Positions 13,749 through 17,910 of a stretch of 17,910 nt of DNA are shown piece by piece (the stretch's first letter is position 1; every line of letters starts with the position of its first letter). The DNA is from UBA11098 sp041671525. GTDB taxonomy: Bacteria > Patescibacteriota > Minisyncoccia > Moranbacterales > UBA2206. The notes below the pieces were generated by a model. The model was not told where the DNA came from. It worked only from the letters and a program-made list of their open reading frames with translations, and did no database searches. The stretch lies in NCBI GenBank assembly GCA_041671525.1, contig JBAZBJ010000017.1:1-17910 (forward strand), given 5' to 3'. Position numbers and translations under genes: made by a program.

Positions 13749-13756
13749 TTTTTAAA
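13749..13756 (-). promoter_or_regulatory. TATA box of RNase HII
   Basis: Minus strand AACTTTAAAAACTT, centred 26 nt from the ATG at 13727, the leaderless spacing seen for several genes here. Confidence 0.5.
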
Positions 13757-13775
13757 GTTAATTGAAGTAGTTAAG

Positions 13776-13782
13776 TTTAAAA
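13776..13782 (+). promoter_or_regulatory. TATA box of the initiator tRNA gene
   Basis: AAGTTTAAAAGTG with the core TTTAAAA centred about 28 nt before the first base of the tRNA. Transcription would then start within about 0-3 nt of the mature 5' end, leaving almost no leader to remove. Confidence 0.5.
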
Positions 13783-13806
13783 GTGAAAATACCCAGTTCT
13801 TAATAT

Positions 13807-13882
13807 AGCGAGGTGGAGCAGCCTGGAGTGCTCGCAGGGCCCATAACCCTGAGGTCGCATGGTTCAAATCCTGCCCTCGCTA
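13807..13882 (+). tRNA. Initiator tRNA-Met (CAU)
   Basis: Cloverleaf: acceptor AGCGAGG/CCTCGCT with A discriminator (13882), D stem GAGC/GCTC with TGG in the loop, anticodon stem CAGGG/CCCTG and loop CCCATAA with anticodon CAT at 13842-13844. The A1:U72 pair and three G:C pairs at the base of the anticodon loop mark an initiator. CCA is not encoded. Two oddities: position 33, nearly always U, is C (13841); and the T stem reads GCATGG against CCTGC, so it pairs only if T13860 is bulged out. The T loop TTCAAAT is normal. No intron. Confidence 0.9.
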
Positions 13883-13891
13883 TCATAATCC

Positions 13892-13899
13892 TTTTAAAT
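13892..13899 (+). promoter_or_regulatory. Probable promoter of the tRNA-like element and tRNA-Ser
   Basis: CCTTTTAAATC contains TTTTAAAT, a good TATA box. A start about 26 nt downstream falls near 13922, 9 nt before the tRNA-like element at 13931. The TATA candidate nearer to tRNA-Ser (CTTTAAGG, about 13979-13986) is poorer and less well spaced, so both RNAs may lie on one transcript ending at the T-run at 14096. Confidence 0.45.
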
Positions 13900-13924
13900 C
13901 GCTAGTTTCTAATGAATATAAGAT

Positions 13925-13943
13925 AAAGAAGCCCACTTCGCAT
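13925..13943 (+). repeat. 19-bp direct repeat, copy 1 (tRNA-Ser 5' end)
   Basis: AAAGAAGCCCACTTCGCAT is identical to 14009-14027, which spans 6 nt of upstream sequence and the first 13 nt of tRNA-Ser. The copies are 84 bp apart. Confidence 0.8.
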
Positions 13944-14000
13944 GCGAGGACGCCAATGGTTTCCTTCGCTTAATCTTCCTTTAAGGAGATGCTAAGTGGC
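13931..14000 (+). ncRNA. Structured tRNA-like element of unknown function before tRNA-Ser
   Basis: Starts like tRNA-Ser (13 identical nt) and then diverges fully, lacking a T arm. It can fold into a closed three-way shape: end helix CCACTT (13933-13938) with AAGTGG (13994-13999); hairpin GCGAGGA (13944-13950) with TCC-T-TCGC (13962-13969, one bulged T); hairpin ATC-T-TCCT (13973-13980) with AGGAGAT (13984-13990, loop TTA). It could be a decayed tRNA duplicate, a leader element competing for the tRNA-Ser 3' acceptor strand, or an independent small RNA. No C/D-box or H/ACA motif is evident. Confidence 0.35.
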
Positions 14001-14008
14001 AAAAAAAC

Positions 14009-14027
14009 AAAGAAGCCCACTTCGCAT
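14009..14027 (+). repeat. 19-bp direct repeat, copy 2 (overlaps tRNA-Ser start)
   Basis: Second copy of the repeat at 13925-13943; the last 13 nt are the first 13 nt of tRNA-Ser. Confidence 0.8.
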
Positions 14028-14095
14028 AAGGGTATTGCACCGGTTTGCTAAACCGGGCCCGCAAGGGCACCCAGGTTCGAGTCCTGGAGTGGGCG
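14015..14095 (+). tRNA. tRNA-Ser (GCU)
   Basis: Class II tRNA. Acceptor GCCCACT/AGTGGGC with G discriminator (14095), short D stem GCA/TGC, anticodon stem CCGGT/ACCGG with loop TTGCTAA and anticodon GCT, long variable arm with CCC-GCAA-GGG, T arm CCAGG TTCGAGT CCTGG. The long variable arm and G73 both support serine identity. CCA not encoded, no intron. It reads AGC/AGU codons. Confidence 0.95.
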
Positions 14096-14104
14096 TTTTT
14101 TTTT
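14096..14104 (+). terminator. T9 terminator of tRNA-Ser, overlapping the UDG stop codon
   Basis: Nine T directly follow the tRNA 3' end. The last two bases fall in the stop codon of the convergent UDG gene (14103-14105). Confidence 0.7.
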
Positions 14105-14609
14105 AATCAAATTTTTTTATCTCCTCTTTGAGAAGGCGAATATCCTTTTCAAACTTAATTCGAATTTCTTTAAAGCGCATAGCTGCACTCGGATGATAAG
14201 TTTCTATGTAGCGTATGCCTTTAAGCCGAGGAGTGTTTTTTTCTGCAATTCCTCCAAGAAGCACAATTATCTTTGGCTTGAGGATATTAATCTCCTCTTC
14301 AAGAAAAGGCTTCCATAATTCTATTTCTTTTTTAGTTGGAATCTTATTACGATGAGTTTTATGTTTCACTACATTTGTAATGAATAAATTCTTCCTCTCA
14401 ATGCCATTTTCATTAAGAATTTTATTGAGAAATTTTCCTGCTTTTCCTACAAAAGGCTTGCCTTCAATTTCTTCATCTTTTCCAGGATTTTGGCCGACAA
14501 TCATAATTTTTGCGTGACTAGAGCCTTCGCCTGGAACAGCAATATTGCACAATTCCTTCAGCTTTCCTGGCCTAGATTTAATCCTCTTTTCAAGCTGTTT
14601 AATTCCCAT
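14103..14609 (-). CDS. Family-4-like uracil-DNA glycosylase lacking the Fe-S cysteines
   Basis: Removes uracil from DNA, the first step of base excision repair. 168 aa. Family-4 features: VPGEGSSHAKIMIVG, motif A GQNPGKDEE (39-47), PFVGKAGKFL, FITNVVKH, and motif B HPSAAMR (139-145). Classical family-4 enzymes bind a 4Fe-4S cluster through four cysteines, two in an N-terminal C-x2-C, one near NVVKCRPP and one in EI..C.P. Here the N-terminal part reads SRPGKLKELC, NVVKHKT lacks Cys, and EIELWKPFL has Trp99; only Cys21 remains. Motif A also has QN where GEAPG is usual. It therefore probably lacks the cluster. A TATA-like GTTAAATTT 25 nt before the ATG lies inside the upstream gene, whose stop is 7 nt away. 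Confidence 0.85.
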   Translation of the reverse strand: MGIKQLEKRIKSRPGKLKELCNIAVPGEGSSHAKIMIVGQNPGKDEEIEGKPFVGKAGKFLNKILNENGIERKNLFITNVVKHKTHRNKIPTKKEIELWKPFLEEEINILKPKIIVLLGGIAEKNTPRLKGIRYIETYHPSAAMRFKEIRIKFEKDIRLLKEEIKKFD

Positions 14610-14616
14610 CTTACCA

Positions 14617-15081
14617 TTATCCGCTAGAGAAATTTAACTGGCTGGATGTTTGATTAGTTATGTAAAAAGAGACTTCTACAGGATTTCCTTGATTATCTAT
14701 TGCCTGATTATCACCAGGAAGCTCAAAAGTTGAATTGCCATTATCAACATAAAGAAATGCGTAAAGCTTTTCTCCAAGAGTTGCAGGAGTGTTTAATTTT
14801 ATAAAAACATTATTCCAGACTCCTCCAGAAAGCAGCTCGCTATGCCCTAAAATATTTCCTACCGCTCCATTAACATCACTATTAATGACTACATAACCAG
14901 GAGAGATTAGCTGAACTTGAGAAACAGTTATGTTAATTCCTGCAGACTGATTTAGGATTTGTATGCTATAATCAGTAGGCAATACTCCTGGAGGCGGAAC
15001 AACAATCGCAATGATAATGATGGCAACAATAAGCACAAAGATAGCAACCCAGATCCAAGTATAAGATGTAGATGAAGCCAT
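14617..15081 (-). CDS. N-terminally anchored extracellular protein with DUF7282-like domain, 154 aa
   Basis: One transmembrane helix at about residues 8-28 (WIWVAIFVLIVAIIIIAIVV) followed by PPPG and an outside domain. The domain resembles the haloarchaeal DUF7282 pattern: ITVSQVQLISPGYVVINSD, then GAVGNILGHSELLSGG, NVFIKLNTP, GEKLYAFLYVDNGN and FELPGDNQ. Its role is not known; it is an immunoglobulin-like surface domain. Several N-x-S/T sites (NIT, NST, NQT, NFS) could be N-glycosylated. A TATA box about 24 nt before the ATG indicates a leaderless start. UDG follows 7 nt downstream on the same strand, though the two functions are unrelated. Confidence 0.75.
   Translation of the reverse strand: MASSTSYTWIWVAIFVLIVAIIIIAIVVPPPGVLPTDYSIQILNQSAGINITVSQVQLISPGYVVINSDVNGAVGNILGHSELLSGGVWNNVFIKLNTPATLGEKLYAFLYVDNGNSTFELPGDNQAIDNQGNPVEVSFYITNQTSSQLNFSSG
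14630..14638 (-). promoter_or_regulatory. Possible internal TATA box for UDG
   Basis: Minus strand GTTAAATTT, about 25 nt before the UDG ATG and within the last codons of the 154-aa gene. It would let UDG be expressed apart from that gene. Weak, as the region is AT-rich. Confidence 0.3.
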
Positions 15082-15100
15082 TAAGACCTAAAAGCACGGT

Positions 15101-15110
15101 TTAATAAAAA
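15101..15110 (-). promoter_or_regulatory. TATA box of the DUF7282-like gene
   Basis: Minus strand TTTTTATTAA centred about 24 nt before the ATG at 15081. Confidence 0.4.
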
Positions 15111-15134
15111 TCTGTGCAGTAGCTTTTAAGACAA

Positions 15135-15944
15135 TCATCGATAAACATATTCTTCGCCAGCTTCTGAAAGAGAATCTATTTCATTTACATCTTCTTGCAA
15201 GAGTTCAAAATCAAATATTTCCAAGTTCTCCTGCTGATGCTCTTTGGAAGATGCCTTGGGTATAACAATCAGTTCTTTTTGAAAAAGCCAGCGTAGAACA
15301 ATTTGAGATGCAGTTTTATGGTATTTCTCCCCGATAGCCATTAAAATTTTATCATGCGCAACTCTTCCTTTTGCCAAAGGAGAATAAGCAGTTATACTTA
15401 TTCCATTCGCCTTACAATAATCTATAAGCTTTTCTGGAAGAAGATAAGGATGAATTTTTATCTGGTTGTTTGCCAATGGAAGTTTTAGGTTTTTGCATAT
15501 CGGAAGAATTTTCTGCAAATCTGGAATTAAAAAATTACTAACCCCAAAAGATTTTATTTTGCCCTGTGAGCGAAGCTCTTTAAATGCCTGCAAGGTTTTT
15601 TCCCAATCAACATATTCTCTCGGAAAATGGATTAAATACAAATCAATATATGGCGTTTTTAGCCTTAAGAGAGAATTTTCACATGCATTAATCACACCTT
15701 CCTGGCTTAAATGCTCTGGTGAAACTTTTGAAACAATATAAATTTCCTCTCTAGGATAATCTGCAATAACTTTCCCTACTTCTTCTTCATTCCTATAAAT
15801 CTCTGCAGTATCAAAATGACGATAGCCAAGCTCTAGCGCAGTTTTTAGCTGTTTTTCTGCAGTTTTGCCCAGAATGTTCCAACTACCTAAACCCAACATG
15901 GGAATTTCAGTTCCATCATTTAATTTCATCTTAGGTATCGCCAT
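15135..15944 (-). CDS. Aldo/keto reductase
   Basis: NADPH-dependent reductase of small aldehydes or ketones with a TIM-barrel fold. Using ATG 15944 the protein has 269 aa. The catalytic tetrad is present: D45 and Y50 (FDTAEIYRNEEEVG), K73 (VSKVSP) and H106 (LYLIHFP). Cofactor-site segments GVSNF, YSPLAKG and IPKASS near the C-terminus agree with the family. The frame extends to a TTG at 15956, but ATG 15944 overlaps the stop of the upstream gene as TAATG, a typical coupled start, and matches the family beginning (MAIPKMKLNDGTEIPMLGLG). The substrate cannot be predicted. It shares a transcript with the membrane-anchored 145-aa gene upstream. Confidence 0.93.
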   Translation of the reverse strand: MAIPKMKLNDGTEIPMLGLGSWNILGKTAEKQLKTALELGYRHFDTAEIYRNEEEVGKVIADYPREEIYIVSKVSPEHLSQEGVINACENSLLRLKTPYIDLYLIHFPREYVDWEKTLQAFKELRSQGKIKSFGVSNFLIPDLQKILPICKNLKLPLANNQIKIHPYLLPEKLIDYCKANGISITAYSPLAKGRVAHDKILMAIGEKYHKTASQIVLRWLFQKELIVIPKASSKEHQQENLEIFDFELLQEDVNEIDSLSEAGEEYVYR

Positions 15945-16381
15945 TAAGTTATACAATAGAGGTATTTTCCAAATTTCCTAAATTTCCACATCAGTTCCTG
16001 AGTGCTGAGATTAGTTGAAAAATACAGCTGATTGTTCTCTTTAGAATCCCTGAGCATTGAACAGAAATCAGTAGTATTCATGGAGCTAGAAGGAATCATG
16101 ATGCTAATATCTGAATTCTCGCTAGGAGTTTTTTTATGAACATCATCTTTTGATAAAATCAGGGAATCGTCAATCTTTAATTCTCCTGCTTCAACATGAT
16201 AAAAGCTAAGAAGAATTGTCTGATCTTCTGGTAAGTCTTCCAGAATTCCGCTTTCATTAACCTTCTCCTCAAATGTTTTTTTGTCCATAGTAGGCTGCTC
16301 TGCCCTGAAGGATACAATACTGATGAGAATAACGAAATAAAAAATTAAGAATAGAAAAATAAAAAATATCTTTATATTCAT
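15944..16381 (-). CDS. Membrane-anchored hypothetical protein, 145 aa
   Basis: Unrecognised. An N-terminal hydrophobic helix (about 4-25, rich in Phe/Ile/Leu) serves as signal anchor; the remaining 120 residues are polar and probably outside the cell. The exterior part includes EDQTILLSFYHVEAGELKID, a Ser-rich SIMIPSSSMNTTDFCSML, and ends ELMWKFRKFGKYLYCIT with a Cys near the C-terminus; two Cys in total could form a disulfide. Its stop overlaps the ATG of the aldo/keto reductase (TAATG), so they are translated together. It lies 29 nt downstream of the S-layer gene. Possibly an envelope component. Confidence 0.7.
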   Translation of the reverse strand: MNIKIFFIFLFLIFYFVILISIVSFRAEQPTMDKKTFEEKVNESGILEDLPEDQTILLSFYHVEAGELKIDDSLILSKDDVHKKTPSENSDISIMIPSSSMNTTDFCSMLRDSKENNQLYFSTNLSTQELMWKFRKFGKYLYCIT

Positions 16382-16387
16382 AGTTAT

Positions 16388-16409
16388 GAAATAAAAATAA
16401 AAAAATAAA
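16388..16409 (-). terminator. T-rich tract after the S-layer gene
   Basis: On the minus strand the S-layer stop is followed by T-runs broken by single A (T3, T7, T5, T3). It probably ends S-layer transcription; TTTATTTTT within it also lies about 25 nt before the ATG of the 145-aa gene and might double as its TATA box. Confidence 0.4.
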
Positions 16410-16410
16410 G

Positions 16411-17910
16411 CTAGAAGTTTCCGGTGTTAGAGTTAGTTGCCTGTGTATTGTCAAAAGTATTACCTGAAGACTGGATAATCTTTACTCCTGTTTGGATATT
16501 CGGCAGCTGATTTTGAAGATAGTCTGCTGCTGCAAGAGTATCTCCCCTCTCCCAGCCAGCAACTAAAGTTGCAACTTTTCCTGAGGAAAATGGAGAGCTA
16601 AACGTCTGAATCATAAACTGGTCCTGACCAACGTTAGTAGCACTTGTAAATGCCTGCCCGCAAGTCGTGAAGTTTACATTCAAGAGCGTGGCTGCAACTG
16701 TATTAACACATGGGCCGCCAATAACAATCAGGTTATTACTCACATTCTGATTAAGGTTTAAGTCTCTTACAATCTGGATATTCTGAAAATTTCCAGGTGT
16801 ATTAGAACCTGTAGCTGGTCCTATAAACACATTTCCATAAGACTCACCGCCATGATAAGTAATCTTTGCTTCAGTTTGAGAGCCAGTATTAGCATTGATT
16901 TCAGTTGCTAATGGTGACTGAATCCAGCCTGTCCGAATATTTGAATTATTTTCAAGATTTCCAAAAATTCCTCCTGCCAATACCTGACCTGCATTATTTA
17001 CTGAATCAACCTCAATATCATTATTTGAGCTAACAAGAGTTCTTATGCTGAAAACTTTCCCAGCCATGATTACACTATTCCTGTCCTGTTCAGCCATGTA
17101 GAGATTCCAGCTAGTATCTGTTCCTAGATTAACATTGTTAGTAAGATTCAAACTTGCAGGAATATTTCCTAAAGGCTCGCCTGCTCTTACTGGAAGGAAA
17201 ATTGTCAATCCTTCTTTTGTAAATATCTTGTTAAAGCTTCCGCCATTATTAAGCGTAATTTGAACCGTACTATCTGTTGCGTTTACAGCATCAATGGTAA
17301 TCTGCAATTGGCCAATGTTAATTATATCGCCTGCTCTAGCATTGTCTGCTTCTCTCTGGCCTGTAACTCTGTTGATGATATTAACTACAGAAGTAGTTCC
17401 CTGTCTTGTAACATCAAATCTTAAAAGATGAGTTTCAGCAAAGTTATCATTATTCCAGGAGGCAGCTACAAAACCATCAGAACTTTCATTGAAAGTAAGA
17501 GTCTGGGCATTAGTTGATACTAAACGATCAGTCTGGCTGTTTCCTCCAATAACACTGAACACATCATTCTCAGAGCTAAGTATTGGGATAGTTGTTAATC
17601 TTCCACTAGAAGAATCTGCAAGAGCTGCTTCAATAACTAATTCATTGTTTCCTCTAGTAGTTATAATAGTATCTTCACTTGCTGGAGTAGTAAAGCCAGT
17701 CATGAAAAGAGTAAGATTTGCAAATGCCGGCATTATCGCTTGGTTTTCTGAAGGTATGTTTCCAGGAGCAACAAATAAATCTTCCTGTGCCCGCCATTCA
17801 AGAGTAATCTGATGAAGGTTGAAATTGCTACCTGAAGTAGTACTAGATATATGAGCAATCAAGCCGTTAATAGTTTCATCATTAGACTCAACTTCCTGGC
17901 CGTCCTGCAA
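16411..17910 (-). CDS. S-layer protein, C-terminal part; N-terminus outside the window
   Basis: Major surface-lattice protein candidate. About 499 residues are visible; the codon at the window edge is TTG within an open frame, so it is not a proven start. Composition is Asn/Thr/Ser/Gly-rich with few Cys and Lys, beta-rich and with many N-x-S/T sites, as in archaeal S-layer glycoproteins. The C-terminal region NLIVIGGPCVNTVAATLL, then FTTCGQAF, DQFMIQTF, GKVATLVAGWERGDTLAAADYL is the typical S-layer C-terminal domain, with Cys401 and Cys417 (numbered from the window edge) likely forming a disulfide. No C-terminal membrane helix is present; the protein ends in a Asn/Thr-rich tail. The lattice anchor must be elsewhere or on another protein, for example one of the membrane-anchored neighbours. 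Confidence 0.85.
   Translation of the reverse strand: MQDGQEVESNDETINGLIAHISSTTSGSNFNLHQITLEWRAQEDLFVAPGNIPSENQAIMPAFANLTLFMTGFTTPASEDTIITTRGNNELVIEAALADSSSGRLTTIPILSSENDVFSVIGGNSQTDRLVSTNAQTLTFNESSDGFVAASWNNDNFAETHLLRFDVTRQGTTSVVNIINRVTGQREADNARAGDIINIGQLQITIDAVNATDSTVQITLNNGGSFNKIFTKEGLTIFLPVRAGEPLGNIPASLNLTNNVNLGTDTSWNLYMAEQDRNSVIMAGKVFSIRTLVSSNNDIEVDSVNNAGQVLAGGIFGNLENNSNIRTGWIQSPLATEINANTGSQTEAKITYHGGESYGNVFIGPATGSNTPGNFQNIQIVRDLNLNQNVSNNLIVIGGPCVNTVAATLLNVNFTTCGQAFTSATNVGQDQFMIQTFSSPFSSGKVATLVAGWERGDTLAAADYLQNQLPNIQTGVKIIQSSGNTFDNTQATNSNTGNF

Noticed and set aside
13931..14000. Split or permuted tRNA half gene
   Set aside because: Only 13 nt match tRNA-Ser, with no anticodon arm or linker complementary to another half in the window.
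13925..14027. att site of an integrated element at tRNA-Ser
   Set aside because: Integrases usually use the tRNA 3' part; the repeat is at the 5' end, the spacer is only 84 bp offset, and there is no integrase.
15945..15956. TTG at 15956 as the aldo/keto reductase start
   Set aside because: ATG 15944 overlaps the preceding stop as TAATG and matches the family beginning better.
1..17910. CRISPR arrays, insertion sequences or prophage
   Set aside because: No regular repeat-spacer pattern, transposase, integrase or terminal inverted repeats were seen.

Overview
The window reads as an archaeal chromosome segment, AT-rich and tightly packed. It carries archaeal-type EF-2 with an intact diphthamide site, aEF-1A, archaeal DnaG (TOPRIM type), RNase HII and an S-layer protein. 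It also has an initiator tRNA without encoded CCA, and TATA boxes placed about 25 nt before start codons. Compact genes, very short intergenic gaps, many leaderless starts and divergent forms of core proteins suggest a DPANN lineage, most like Woesearchaeota or Pacearchaeota. That placement is inference.

Left part (1-8033): a broken-up str (translation) cluster. The end of ribosomal protein uS7 is followed by a 182-aa protein resembling the ADP-ribosyltransferase fold, then EF-2, an opposite-strand 132-aa unknown, and EF-1A. Next come a 57-aa unknown, a TPR-like protein, DnaG and an endonuclease IV-like TIM barrel. EF-1A and DnaG share an extended promoter motif. EF-1A also has a 12-bp perfect inverted repeat running into its TATA box.

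Middle part (8034-13727): a secreted, membrane-anchored beta-rich protein; a very small protein-kinase-like protein; and a 952-aa SMC-family ATPase on the minus strand. The SMC gene shares one symmetric TATA box with a divergent 77-aa gene. RNase HII follows on the minus strand. The SMC-type protein is the most striking item. Its head domains are SMC-like, but no SMC hinge is visible, and a CPLC zinc-hook motif of the Rad50 kind sits at the exact midpoint.

Right part (13728-17910): an initiator tRNA-Met with two odd features, and a structured tRNA-like element that repeats the first 13 nt of tRNA-Ser plus upstream sequence. Then come tRNA-Ser(GCU), a family-4-like uracil-DNA glycosylase lacking the Fe-S cysteines, and a minus-strand set of envelope genes: a DUF7282-like anchored protein, an aldo/keto reductase, a small membrane-anchored protein and the C-terminal part of an S-layer protein.

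Together the window holds translation factors, DNA maintenance and repair genes (DnaG, Nfo-like, SMC-type, RNase HII, UDG) and cell-surface genes. Three of the four genes with predicted leaders (EF-1A, DnaG, the 384-aa surface protein) start with a stem-loop near the predicted transcription start; EF-2 has a Shine-Dalgarno site instead.
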